Source: Burkholderiaceae bacterium (GTDB taxonomy: Bacteria > Pseudomonadota > Gammaproteobacteria > Burkholderiales > Burkholderiaceae_B). Taken from it: a stretch of 35,154 nt of DNA. The notes beneath the pieces were generated by a model. That model saw only the letters and a program-made list of their open reading frames with translations, was not told where the DNA came from and made no database searches. This document shows, piece by piece, positions 26,811 through 34,991 of the stretch. The translations under genes and the position numbers were made by a program. Numbering within the stretch: the stretch's first letter is position 1; each line of letters opens with the position of its first letter. The DNA is taken from the NCBI GenBank assembly GCA_021208885.1, contig JAJOJF010000007.1, positions 1-35,154 on the forward strand, read 5' to 3'.

Positions 26811-27869
26811 TTAGGCAAACTGAGGCGTCGTTGCATGCTTAACTTGCGCCGGCTTCATGCCGGTGACTCGCACAAGCAACGTCACAGCAGCGAGCGTCAG
26901 GCCAGCTGCCCCTCCATTGTGCAACACAGCAATCAACAATGGCCACTCAAAGAAGATAGTGGTTAACCCGGTAAAGAGCTGTGCAACCAGTAGGGCCGCG
27001 ATAAGGTGGCATGGTCCACGCAGTCCAGGATCGCCGCGCAAGCGCCAGACCAATGCGCCCATGTAGGCAAACACCACCCACGCAAAATTCCGGTGCACCC
27101 AGTGAATACCCACCAGCGCTTTCTGAGAAATCGCTTCGCCACCAGGCAACTCGCCCAGGCCACGCACTAGCGAGAACCCTCCCTGTAGATCCATGGTCGG
27201 TATCCACTTACCGCCGCAGGTGGGGAAGTCCATGCAGGCAAGCGCGGCATAGTTCGTGCTAACCCAGCCTCCTAGCCCGATTTGCATAAAGAGCAATAGC
27301 AAACCGAATGCCACCCAGGGTTTGTAGCGGTGGTTCTCTGGCTGAATCGGGGTGTAAGTTCGCTCTCGTGCTGCAAGCCAGGTCATGAGCGCGAGCAAAC
27401 TCATGCCACCCAACAGGTGTATTGTCACAATCAGCGGCATGAGCTTGAGCGTGACGGTCCAGGCGCCGAACGCACCTTGAACACATACAGCCACAAATGT
27501 CACGGTCGCTAGCCACGGCGTGCGACCAATGATGTCGCGCCAGCGCCATGCCATGACCATGATGCCGATGATCATAAGCCCAAGCAGCGCACCGACATAG
27601 CGGTGAATCATTTCGATCCATGCCTTGGGCAGGGTGACTGGTCCATCGGGCAGTACCTGCTCTGCTGCTCGAATATCTGCCAGCGCGCCAATTGGGGTGA
27701 CTTTGCCATAACATCCCGGCCAATCAGGGCAGCCAAGCCCGGAGTCGGTCAAGCGCACAAATGCGCCGAACATGATCAGGTCTAACGTCAGAAACCATGT
27801 CAGAAACACCAGGCGACGATAGCGTAAGCGTTTTCTTTGGTCGGCGGGGCTTAGTTCGGCAGTACTCAT
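26811..27869 (-). CDS. ctaA: Heme A synthase (COX15/CtaA family)
   Basis: This 352-residue membrane enzyme oxidises the C8 methyl of heme O to give heme A. Eight spans are visible with the expected histidines: WIEMIHRYVGALLGL near 85, VTIHLLGGMSLLAL near 148, GIHWVHRNFAWVVF near 253 and IAVLHNGGAAGLTL near 312. The extracytoplasmic loop SGLGCPDWPGCYGKVTP carries a cysteine pair, and ALACMDFPTCGGKW carries a second. This is the proteobacterial two-pair Cys form. It is 23 bases after the Sco-like gene and 9 before ctaB. Confidence 0.95.
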   Translation of the reverse strand: MSTAELSPADQRKRLRYRRLVFLTWFLTLDLIMFGAFVRLTDSGLGCPDWPGCYGKVTPIGALADIRAAEQVLPDGPVTLPKAWIEMIHRYVGALLGLMIIGIMVMAWRWRDIIGRTPWLATVTFVAVCVQGAFGAWTVTLKLMPLIVTIHLLGGMSLLALMTWLAARERTYTPIQPENHRYKPWVAFGLLLLFMQIGLGGWVSTNYAALACMDFPTCGGKWIPTMDLQGGFSLVRGLGELPGGEAISQKALVGIHWVHRNFAWVVFAYMGALVWRLRGDPGLRGPCHLIAALLVAQLFTGLTTIFFEWPLLIAVLHNGGAAGLTLAAVTLLVRVTGMKPAQVKHATTPQFA

Positions 27870-27892
27870 GTCGCGTGTGTCCTGTGTAACAA

Positions 27893-28510
27893 CTAGCCGA
27901 TCTGGGAGTTATGCAAGAGCTTTCCCAGATCCTTGCGAACCTTTAAAGGATCAGGGTCCTTAGGGTATTGCATCATCAGGTTCCCTAGCGGGTCGATGAT
28001 CCATATCGGCTCGAGCAGTTCCGGTTCAGTGCCTTGGGCGAGATCTCGGCCAGCTAGAAACGCATCAAGCTGCTCGGGCTTTGCACGTAGCATGATGGTG
28101 CCGGCATATGCTTCGAGGACTTTCTCGGGCACTGCTGCGTCGTCGGTGATGAACCACACGCGACTGACACGTTTGACGTTTTTACCCGTCATTGCGTGCG
28201 TGTTACGCAAAATAAAGAGCTTTTTTGCGCAAGATTCTGGACAGGCTGCTTCGTCAGCAGCGACTAGCAGCCATTGACCGCGCAACTCATTCAAGTCAAA
28301 CGGTTGCCCATCGAGTGTGGTGACCGTCAATTCCTCGTTGGTGGGCAATGGTCGTTGCGGGTCCACTAGGGTGCCATAGTTAGTTGCACCGCCAGGCTGC
28401 AGTGAGGGGTTGTAGTACATCACAAACGCCGCAATTACAGGGGCGATGCTAATCAACAAAATCAGGATCAGGGGGCGTATGGAACGAGGCTTTTCAACAG
28501 TTTGATTCAT
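27893..28510 (-). CDS. Membrane-anchored Sco-like thioredoxin-fold protein of the cox assembly cluster
   Basis: A 205-residue protein with one N-terminal span (about 12-32) and a periplasmic domain shaped like Sco. After LTVTTLDGQPFDLNELRGQWLL-type strands comes C90-PES-C94, the same CxxxC spacing as Sco proteins, then VSRVWFITDD and PIWIIDPLGNLMMQYP. The Sco copper histidine is not there: aligning IWIID with YYLID of the SCO gene nearby puts leucine at that place. It may be a thiol reductase for Cu(A) cysteines and not a copper carrier; this is an inference. The start at 28510 lies 17 bases after the SURF1 stop and leads directly into the membrane span. Confidence 0.78.
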   Translation of the reverse strand: MNQTVEKPRSIRPLILILLISIAPVIAAFVMYYNPSLQPGGATNYGTLVDPQRPLPTNEELTVTTLDGQPFDLNELRGQWLLVAADEAACPESCAKKLFILRNTHAMTGKNVKRVSRVWFITDDAAVPEKVLEAYAGTIMLRAKPEQLDAFLAGRDLAQGTEPELLEPIWIIDPLGNLMMQYPKDPDPLKVRKDLGKLLHNSQIG

Positions 28511-28527
28511 GGTTGCAATTCTCAGTT

Positions 28528-29352
28528 TCAGCGTCGGATTGTCGCACGACGCAGGGTTTTCCAGAGCAATATGCCCATGGCGCCAAAGGCAATAGCCGCA
28601 AAGCTGAACCATTGCATGGCGTAGCCTTTGTTGGTGTCCGAATCCACAGAGGGCGTGGGCCACTGGCGCGCCAATGCCTCGCCATCGGCAGCGTTGGTTT
28701 GCATCAGCACCACCGGTAAAAATTGGATGCCGGACACCTCAGACAGTTCTTGCACCGAAATGTTCTGCCGTTGCTGCAATTGGGCAAGGTCCAAGGTGGT
28801 GCTCTGATCGTTCTCTGTGACGGCCTTAGCACCACCGAGGGCAACGACTGGTTCGTTGGCTATTTCGTAGAGTTGTGGCACCCGTAGCGCAATCTCACCA
28901 GCCACAGTCACTTCGCCCTTGCCCTGAGTTATCTCCGGAAAGGGGTTGTAGTTGCCAATCGGGCGCGCCACCCAGCCGCGCAACACCAGCACAGCTGTCT
29001 GCGTGTTTAGGCTCAAAGGCGTGGCCAGCCAGAACCCAGGTTTTCCATCGAGGTTGCGATTGTCCAGCAGCACGCTCAGTTCGGGCAGCCAACGGCCACT
29101 CGCTTGTGCAGATTGCCAGGGCTTAAGCGTATCGGTGTTGACCGTTGCACTGATTTGCACGGGTGCTGAGCGCCTGCCCGCCTCAATCATGGCAGCGATT
29201 TCGGTGCGCTCAGTCGCTCGATTGAGCTGCCAGTTGCCTAAACTGACAAATAACGTTCCCAATATCGCGAGCAATATCGCAGCCAAGATCGAACGCCGCT
29301 TGGTTCGCATTCTAGTGGGGTGACTCTGGTGATTAACGGGCGTGTCTGCCAT
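28528..29352 (-). CDS. SURF1 family cytochrome oxidase assembly protein
   Basis: SURF1 helps place heme A in subunit I of cytochrome oxidase. The 274-residue protein has the two-span layout: the first is ILAAILLAILGTLFVSLGNWQ with the conserved GxWQL-type end (GNWQLNR), and the second is near residue 245 (FSAIAFGAMGILLW-like). Between them lies a periplasmic domain with GRWLPELSVLLDNRNLDGKPG and VLVLRGWVARP. The start at 29352 gives the usual family size. It is divergent from the twin-TM gene. Confidence 0.93.
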   Translation of the reverse strand: MADTPVNHQSHPTRMRTKRRSILAAILLAILGTLFVSLGNWQLNRATERTEIAAMIEAGRRSAPVQISATVNTDTLKPWQSAQASGRWLPELSVLLDNRNLDGKPGFWLATPLSLNTQTAVLVLRGWVARPIGNYNPFPEITQGKGEVTVAGEIALRVPQLYEIANEPVVALGGAKAVTENDQSTTLDLAQLQQRQNISVQELSEVSGIQFLPVVLMQTNAADGEALARQWPTPSVDSDTNKGYAMQWFSFAAIAFGAMGILLWKTLRRATIRR

Positions 29353-29414
29353 AATGGGCGCTTGCCTATTTGTATAGCCAGAGCTGTCGAGAGATGGCGT
29401 GGCGTGAAAAGTTC

Positions 29415-29618
29415 ATGCGAATCTTTGTTGCCCTAGTCTTCATCGGCATTATTGCTAGCCTTGGTTCAGCCCTTTTCTATCTCATGAAAGACAAGGGCGG
29501 CTCAAACCGAACGGTCAATGCTCTGACCGTTCGCATCGGTCTGTCCGTCGCTTTGTTCCTGTTGCTGTTGCTGGCGCATCACTTGGGCTGGATCAGAAGC
29601 ACGGGCTTTACCCCCTGA
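29415..29618 (+). CDS. Twin transmembrane protein (DUF2909)
   Basis: A 67-residue protein with two membrane spans, IFVALVFIGIIASLGSALFYL and, after a basic loop (KDKGGSNRTVNALTVRIG), a second span LSVALFLLLLLAHHLGWI. This is the DUF2909 twin-TM family, almost always found beside coxC and SURF1 in betaproteobacteria. Its job in oxidase assembly is not established. The start at 29415 matches the family; an ATG at 29394 would add 7 residues. It is the only plus-strand gene in the oxidase cluster and shares the following terminator with coxC. Confidence 0.82.
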   Translation: MRIFVALVFIGIIASLGSALFYLMKDKGGSNRTVNALTVRIGLSVALFLLLLLAHHLGWIRSTGFTP

Positions 29619-29703
29619 TCTGATAGACAAACTAAAACACAAACTCAAACAAAATTAAACAACGCCATCCGAGTCTGTCGGTTAATCCATGCTAAACCAG
29701 AAA

Positions 29704-29730
29704 AAAAGGGCCGTGAATCACGGCCCTTTT
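29704..29730. terminator. Bidirectional intrinsic terminator after coxC and the twin-TM gene
   Basis: AAAAGGGCCGTG, an AAT loop and CACGGCCCTTTT pair perfectly over an 8-bp GC-rich core. On the minus strand the stem is followed by seven T, so it is strongest for the coxBAC transcript. On the plus strand it has four T. It sits between two convergent stops. Confidence 0.92.
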
Positions 29731-29748
29731 GGTTGTGCAGGGCGGTGA

Positions 29749-30624
29749 TCAGAACCAGTACACGAAGATGTACAAGCCCAGCCAAACCACGTCAACAAAG
29801 TGCCAGTACCAAGCGGCGCCTTCGAACCCAAAATGGTTCTCGGCAGTGAAGTGGCCTTTCATCATGCGGCCAAGCATCACAGCCAGCATGGTCGCACCCA
29901 TGATCACGTGAAATCCGTGGAAACCGGTGAGCATGAAGAACAACGAACCAAAGGCGCCCGAATCAAAACGCAGGTTTAAGCCCGTGTAGGCATAGTAATA
30001 CTCGTAGGCCTGGCAGCCTACAAAGATAATGCCCAGCACGATCGTAGCCAACAGCCAGAACTTCGCCTTGCCCATGTGATTCTCACGCAAGGCGTGGTGC
30101 GAAATAGTGAGTGTGACACCAGAAGCCAGCAACAAAGCCGTATTGATCGTTGGCAGCCAGAAAGGCCCCATTGCTGTGAACTGTTCGACGATCCCTGCTG
30201 GACCTAGATTCGGCCATACGGCATTGAAGTCAGGCCAGAGCATCAATTGGTGATCAAGGTCGCCAAGCCAGGGCGTGGTCACTGCACGGGTGTACCAAAG
30301 CGCACCGAAGAAGGCAGCAAAGAACATGACCTCAGAAAATATGAACCAGCTCATACTCCAGCGGTATGACACGTCGATGCGCTTGCTGTTCAAGCCAATT
30401 TGTTCTTCGTGAATCGCATCGCCGAACCACTGCCACAGCACCACTAACAGACCAAATACGCCAGCAAGTACAGCCCATTTTCCGATCGCAATTTGGTTGA
30501 CCCAGGCTGATGCGCCAAGCATCGTGATCAACAAGGCAACACTGGCTCTGACCGGATGTGGCGAGTCCGGTGGAACGTAATAGTAAGGTGCCTCTTTGGT
30601 GGCGCCGGAGTGGCTTGCACTCAT
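29749..30624 (-). CDS. coxC: Cytochrome c oxidase subunit III
   Basis: Subunit III of the aa3-type oxidase, a seven-span protein that stabilises subunit I turnover. The 291 residues contain YYYVPPDSPHPVRASVALL at the start, SYRWSMSWFIFSEVMFFAAFFGALWY, NTALLLASGVTLTISHHALR, and the hallmark FFMLTGFHGFHVIMGATML, then AAWYWHFVDVVWLGLYIFVY at the end. It is the last gene of the structural oxidase operon and is followed by a terminator. Confidence 0.96.
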   Translation of the reverse strand: MSASHSGATKEAPYYYVPPDSPHPVRASVALLITMLGASAWVNQIAIGKWAVLAGVFGLLVVLWQWFGDAIHEEQIGLNSKRIDVSYRWSMSWFIFSEVMFFAAFFGALWYTRAVTTPWLGDLDHQLMLWPDFNAVWPNLGPAGIVEQFTAMGPFWLPTINTALLLASGVTLTISHHALRENHMGKAKFWLLATIVLGIIFVGCQAYEYYYAYTGLNLRFDSGAFGSLFFMLTGFHGFHVIMGATMLAVMLGRMMKGHFTAENHFGFEGAAWYWHFVDVVWLGLYIFVYWF

Positions 30625-30689
30625 TGTTTATCTCCTGAGTCCTGCTTTTGCTATGAATTTACCCAACCGACTGCGTCAAACAACTGAGG

Positions 30690-30932
30690 CTACGCAGCAG
30701 CACTACTGACGACCCACTGCACCAAGAGCACTAGCGAGCCGACAAACAATACGCCAAACAAAAGGCCGGTCAGAATCACATACACCGGGTTTAGCTTGGC
30801 AATGTCATCTTTTAGGCCAGCGCCCTTACGAACGCCAAACATGGCCCATAAAACCGCTTTAAGCGTCTGCGGAAAGTTCAACTTGCGCTGACTGGTTTCC
30901 AGCAGATCGTTTTTTTCCTGCCCTGTTGTCAT
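30690..30932 (-). CDS. DUF2970 domain-containing membrane protein
   Basis: An 80-residue protein with one clear C-terminal membrane span (VYVILTGLLFGVLFVGSLVL). The N-terminal part carries the DUF2970 signature LKAVLWAMFGVRKG. The family is typical of cox clusters in betaproteobacteria; no function is proven. The start at 30932 overlaps the stop of the 38-residue gene as ATGA, which supports it over an in-frame ATG at 30971. Coupled translation with the small gene is likely. Confidence 0.85.
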   Translation of the reverse strand: MTTGQEKNDLLETSQRKLNFPQTLKAVLWAMFGVRKGAGLKDDIAKLNPVYVILTGLLFGVLFVGSLVLLVQWVVSSAAA

Positions 30933-31045
30933 CCCAATTGACCACCGATCAATTGTCTGACAATGACCCAAACAAACACCGCAATCACGAAAGCGAGAAT
31001 GATGAATCCGGTTCTTTTGTTCTTGCGGCGTTGTTCAGGCGTCAT
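30929..31045 (-). CDS. 38-residue single-span cytochrome oxidase small assembly protein
   Basis: A tiny gene directly after coxA. It encodes MTPEQRRKNKRTGFIILAFV and continues IAVFVWVIVRQLIGGQLG. A basic cytoplasmic lead (RRKNKR) is followed by one membrane span, so the N-terminus should face the cytoplasm. It begins 39 bases after the coxA stop and overlaps DUF2970 by 4 bases (ATGA). The form matches the short protein annotated as a cytochrome oxidase small assembly protein in Burkholderiales, usually placed just before ctaG. It is easily missed because it is below common ORF length limits. Confidence 0.82.
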   Translation of the reverse strand: MTPEQRRKNKRTGFIILAFVIAVFVWVIVRQLIGGQLG

Positions 31046-31084
31046 TTAATCCAACTACAAAATTCCAACTCGGCTTTTTCGATC

Positions 31085-32704
31085 TTACCGGACTACCGGT
31101 GGCGTCTCAAAGGTGTGGAATGGTGCCGGCGAGGGAACCGTCCACTCAAGACCTTCAGCGCCTTCCCATGGCTTGGCAGCAGCTTGTTCGCCTTTGCCAG
31201 CGTAGGCCTTGAGCACCAGGTACATGAAGATCAGTTGCGACAGACCAAACCAGAAGGCACCGATCGTGGCAATCATGTGAAAGTCGGTGAACTGGGTGGC
31301 ATAGTCAGCGTAACGACGCGGCATGCCAGCCAAGCCGAGGAAGTGCATGGGGAAGAACGTGACGTTAAACGAAATCATGCTCATCCAGAAATGCCACTTT
31401 CCGAGACGCTCGTCATACATGCGGCCAGTCCACTTGGGTAGCCAGTAGTAGGCGCCTGCAAACAGGGCAAAGAGCGAGCCAGCCACCAGCACGTAGTGGA
31501 AGTGAGCCACCACATAGTAAGTGTCATGGACCTGGATGTCGATCGGTGCTACAGACAAGATCAGGCCGGTAAACCCACCGATTGTGAATACGAAAATAAA
31601 GCCAATAGCAAACAGCATCGGGGTCTCAAAGGTCATTGAGCCCTTCCACATCGTTGCCACCCAGTTAAACACTTTCACGCCGGTGGGGATGGAGATCAAC
31701 ATCGTGGCGTACATGAAGTAGAGCTGGGCGGTCACAGGCATGCCAGTCGTGAACATGTGGTGAGCCCAAACGATGAATGACAGAATGGCGATCGACGCCG
31801 TGGCGTAAACCATGGAGGCGTAACCAAAGAGCGGCTTGCGGGCAAACGCCGGAACGATGGCAGAAATAATGCCAAACGCCGGCAGAATCATGATGTAGAC
31901 CTCGGGGTGACCGAAGAACCAGAAGATGTGCTGATACAGCACTGGGTCACCGCCCAAGGCAGCATTAAAGAAGCCTGTGCCAAAGTGGCGATCGGTCAGG
32001 ATCATGGTGATAGCAGCAGCCAGAACCGGCATCACAGCAATCAGGAGGTAAGCCGTAATCAACCAAGTCCAGCAAAATAATGGCATCTTCATGAGCGTCA
32101 TGCCAGGTGCGCGCATGTTCAAGATCGTCACGACGATATTGATTGCGCCCATAATCGATGAGGCACCCATGATGTGGATAGCGAAGATGGCCAAGTCCAT
32201 GCCAGGCCCCATCTGCAGCGACAACGGTGCGTATAGCGTCCATCCGGCAGCCGTGGCACCACCAGGCACGAAGAACGATGCGGTCAGGAGCACAGCAGCC
32301 ACTGGCAGAAGCCAGAAGCTGAAGTTGTTCATGCGAGCAAATGCCATGTCAGACGCACCGATCTGCATCGGAATCATCCAGTTCGCGAAACCCACAAAAG
32401 CCGGCATGATGGCACCAAACACCATGATCAGACCGTGCATGGTAGTGAACTGGTTAAAGAGTTCTGGTTGGAAGAACTGCAGTCCGGGGACAAAAAGTTC
32501 GGTGCGCAGCAAAAGCGCTAGTACGCCGCCCTCAAGGAACATCACAAACGAGAAGATGAGGTACATCGTCCCGATATCTTTATGGTTAGTGGCAAACAGC
32601 CAGCGACGCCAACCGTGAGGAGCCCCATGGGCGTGATCGTCATGGTGGCCGTGCGAGATATCCTCGCCTTTGCCTGGAATGGTATCAATGGTTACGCTAC
32701 TCAT
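31085..32704 (-). CDS. coxA: Cytochrome c oxidase subunit I (aa3-type, heme-copper)
   Basis: The catalytic subunit of aa3-type oxidase, 539 residues and 12 spans. Heme A and Cu(B) ligands are all visible: [30 protein letters not shown] with the His-Tyr crosslink pair and the D-channel glutamate, [12 protein letters not shown] with the Cu(B) histidine pair, and [12 protein letters not shown] with the two heme histidines. [16 protein letters not shown] gives the D-channel entrance aspartate, so this is an A1-type proton pump. The start at 32704 follows GGAGAG closely and is preferred over an upstream ATG at 32752. It lies 111 bases after coxB. Confidence 0.97.
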   Translation of the reverse strand: MSSVTIDTIPGKGEDISHGHHDDHAHGAPHGWRRWLFATNHKDIGTMYLIFSFVMFLEGGVLALLLRTELFVPGLQFFQPELFNQFTTMHGLIMVFGAIMPAFVGFANWMIPMQIGASDMAFARMNNFSFWLLPVAAVLLTASFFVPGGATAAGWTLYAPLSLQMGPGMDLAIFAIHIMGASSIMGAINIVVTILNMRAPGMTLMKMPLFCWTWLITAYLLIAVMPVLAAAITMILTDRHFGTGFFNAALGGDPVLYQHIFWFFGHPEVYIMILPAFGIISAIVPAFARKPLFGYASMVYATASIAILSFIVWAHHMFTTGMPVTAQLYFMYATMLISIPTGVKVFNWVATMWKGSMTFETPMLFAIGFIFVFTIGGFTGLILSVAPIDIQVHDTYYVVAHFHYVLVAGSLFALFAGAYYWLPKWTGRMYDERLGKWHFWMSMISFNVTFFPMHFLGLAGMPRRYADYATQFTDFHMIATIGAFWFGLSQLIFMYLVLKAYAGKGEQAAAKPWEGAEGLEWTVPSPAPFHTFETPPVVR

Positions 32705-32736
32705 GCTTCTCTCCTGACTGCCATCGGCGGTTAGAG

Positions 32737-32751
32737 TGCCCAAATGGGGCA
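32737..32751. other. Short hairpin in the coxB-coxA gap
   Basis: TGCCC and GGGCA pair around a 5-base loop in the 111-base gap between coxB and coxA. The stem is only 5 bp with no T-run, so it is not a terminator by itself. It could affect relative output of the two subunits, but this is weak. Confidence 0.2.
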
Positions 32752-32815
32752 ATTTCTGTATATCTTATCCAACAATCTTGAAAAAACGATAGCTCTTTTA
32801 TTGCTCGGCAAACCG

Positions 32816-33967
32816 TTAGCGCGCATCTCGGACTTGGGCGGGTTGCACCACCGGATCATTACCGTTGCCTGCGTTGCCCCATGACTGACGGGCATATGTA
32901 ATGACGCTCGCGAGTTCGACGTCGCTCAAGTTAGCATAGGACTGCATCGCAGTGCCCTGTTTACCTTTGAGCATGATTTCGATATGGTCAGCCATCGGCC
33001 CCATCACGATCTGGCTGCCGTCAAGTGCCGGGAACACCGGTGCCACACCCTTGCCGGTGGCTTGGTGACAAGCAACACACTGGGCGGTGTAGACGCTTTG
33101 GCCACGGGCGACCAACTCTTCGACAGCCCACTCCTTGTTGGGGTCGTCAGCAGCGGCGGTCAGTGCCCCCTGCTGCTGTTTGGCCCATGCCACATAGTCT
33201 TCTTGTGACACAACTTTCACCACAATTGGCATGAAGGCATGATCTTTTCCACATAGCTCGGCGCACTGACCGCGATACTCGCCAACTTGTTCCGCGCGGA
33301 ACCAAGTATCACGCAAGAAGCCGGGAATGGCATCTTGCTTGACACCGAGATCGGGCACCATCCACGAGTGAATCACGTCACCGGCGGTCACAACTACACG
33401 CACTTTTTGTCCAACCGGCACTACCAGAGGGTTATCCACTTCCATCAGGTAGAACTCGCTCTTGGGTTCTAGGTTGTTAATCTGGGCGGTAGGGGTAGAT
33501 AAATTAGACAGGAAACTGACGCCCTCGGCCGGGCCGTCCATGTACTCGTAGCCCCACTTCCACTGGTAGCCGGTGACTTTAACGGTCATATCAGCGCCAG
33601 ACGTGTCTTTCATGGCTACAACCGTACGCGTGGCGGGCAATGCCATACCAATCACGATCAGGAAGGGAATGACAGTCCAGGCGATCTCAACACCAACGCT
33701 TTCATGGAAGGTGGCGGGTTTAGCGCCTTTGGATTTGCGGTGCGCCCAAATAGAGTAGAACATTACCCCAAAAACACCCACAAAGATCACCAGACAGATG
33801 ATCAGCATCATCCAGTGCAGCCATGCCACGTCACGGGCGATCTGAGTGACGCCGGTGGTAAGGTTTAGTTGATTGACCGCGGGCCCGCCGGGCATGTCGA
33901 CTTGAGCATTAGCGATGCTAGTCATTGTTAACGCACAGGCAGCAACCAACCCATTGAACTTCATCAT
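32816..33967 (-). CDS. coxB: Cytochrome c oxidase subunit II with fused C-terminal cytochrome c domain
   Basis: The electron-entry subunit of the oxidase, 383 residues. It has a signal peptide ending SIANAQ, two spans (MLIICLVIFVGVFGVMFYSIW and IAWTVIPFLIVIGMALPA) and a periplasmic cupredoxin domain. The Cu(A) ligands are the His in VIHSWMVPDLG and C235, E237, C239, H243 and M246 in CAELCGKDHAFM. A fused cytochrome c follows with C297-VA-C300-H301 and a likely methionine ligand in GTAMQSYANLSD. The start at 33967 follows GAGGTGAAC; an ATG one codon later is equally possible. It heads the coxBAC operon and is divergent from the Nudix gene. Confidence 0.96.
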   Translation of the reverse strand: MMKFNGLVAACALTMTSIANAQVDMPGGPAVNQLNLTTGVTQIARDVAWLHWMMLIICLVIFVGVFGVMFYSIWAHRKSKGAKPATFHESVGVEIAWTVIPFLIVIGMALPATRTVVAMKDTSGADMTVKVTGYQWKWGYEYMDGPAEGVSFLSNLSTPTAQINNLEPKSEFYLMEVDNPLVVPVGQKVRVVVTAGDVIHSWMVPDLGVKQDAIPGFLRDTWFRAEQVGEYRGQCAELCGKDHAFMPIVVKVVSQEDYVAWAKQQQGALTAAADDPNKEWAVEELVARGQSVYTAQCVACHQATGKGVAPVFPALDGSQIVMGPMADHIEIMLKGKQGTAMQSYANLSDVELASVITYARQSWGNAGNGNDPVVQPAQVRDAR

Positions 33968-34202
33968 GTTCACCTCGAGACAAAGCACATCGCACCAAGC
34001 TGATCTAGACTCAGCTTTAATCGGGCACTTTCGCTTACTGCAAAACGTACCGCGATGCCAGTTATAAGTTAATGTGAGTTTGTAATTAATCAACGAATCG
34101 TGGGATTATAGCCAAGGTCAGCGGTTGTAAACCATAGACAGTTACAATTCGCGCCATATTTGCGGGATTCCCCTACGCGAAAAGTGATTTTTTGGTGAAG
34201 TT
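33968..34202. promoter_or_regulatory. Divergent upstream region of coxB and the Nudix gene
   Basis: These 235 bases separate two divergent genes and must hold the coxB promoter and probably the Nudix gene promoter. The stretch is AT-rich near 34065-34110. I do not see a confident -35/-10 pair, hairpin or small gene in it. Confidence 0.4.
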
Positions 34203-34991
34203 TTGAGCAACCACGCCCTGAAAGCCTTTCTGTCCGGTCTAGATGATTTGGCGCATCAAACGCCTGCGGCCGGCACATCAGCACTGCTGGTCGGTCGCAG
34301 CGTTTGTGGTCGAGTCAGCCCTCAGGCAAGCCAAGTCTTGCTTGACGGGGGCTTTGTGAGGCGCCAGTCCCATGGTCTGTCTCTCGTACAGGAGCAGGAT
34401 TTAAGTAACGTGTTCGCTCAAATGGCACGGTGCTTGCAGTCAGCTGGCTGTATCCCCAGGTGGCGCGGGGAGTTGCTTGATGTGTGGTGCGACAACAACG
34501 TGATTGGGGCTATTGAGCGTGGCGCGGTGCGCAGCCTAGGCCTGCTCACCCGTGCTGTTCACCTCAATGCCTGGTCAAGCCATGGCCATTTGTGGGTAGC
34601 ACGTCGGGCGCTAGATAAGGCCACCGACCCGGGCATGTGGGACACGTTGGTCGGCGGCCTGGTCGGTCATGGTGAGAGCGATGAGTTGGCGCTAGAGCGC
34701 GAGTCAGCTGAAGAGGCCGGATTGAGCGCTGCACAGATCGCTGGGCGCGAGCCCATTCGCGGTATCTACAGAATGCAACGTCGAGTGCCCGAGGGGTTTC
34801 AATGTGAAGAGGTTTTGACCAGCGACTGTGTGCTCCCTGACGACGTCTGCCCGCAAAATCGGGATGGAGAGGTCATGGAAATTGTTTGCCTGCCGGTCAC
34901 ACAGATTGAAGAGATGCTTCTAGCGGGTCAATTCACCGTTGAGGCCAGCATCGTCATTGCGCAAAGCCTTCTGGCTCGCCAGCCGAGTTAA
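34203..34991 (+). CDS. DUF4743 / Nudix hydrolase
   Basis: A 262-residue protein with an N-terminal DUF4743-like region (to about 115) and a Nudix domain. The Nudix box, about residues 151-174, is GLVGHGESDELALEREsaEEAGL in shape and fits GX5EX7REUXEEXGU, with serine in the first U position. This family resembles plant and fungal Nudix proteins attached to thiamine pyrophosphokinase, reported to act on damaged thiamine diphosphate. Substrate here is not proven. The start is TTG at 34203, preceded by GGTGAAG; the next ATG is about 74 codons in, too late. It overlaps the next gene's 3' end by 38 bases. Confidence 0.83.
   Translation: MSNHALKAFLSGLDDLAHQTPAAGTSALLVGRSVCGRVSPQASQVLLDGGFVRRQSHGLSLVQEQDLSNVFAQMARCLQSAGCIPRWRGELLDVWCDNNVIGAIERGAVRSLGLLTRAVHLNAWSSHGHLWVARRALDKATDPGMWDTLVGGLVGHGESDELALERESAEEAGLSAAQIAGREPIRGIYRMQRRVPEGFQCEEVLTSDCVLPDDVCPQNRDGEVMEIVCLPVTQIEEMLLAGQFTVEASIVIAQSLLARQPS

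Noticed and set aside
32091..32618. 175-codon plus-strand open frame
   Set aside because: It is fully antisense to coxA, whose heme and copper motifs make the minus-strand frame certain.
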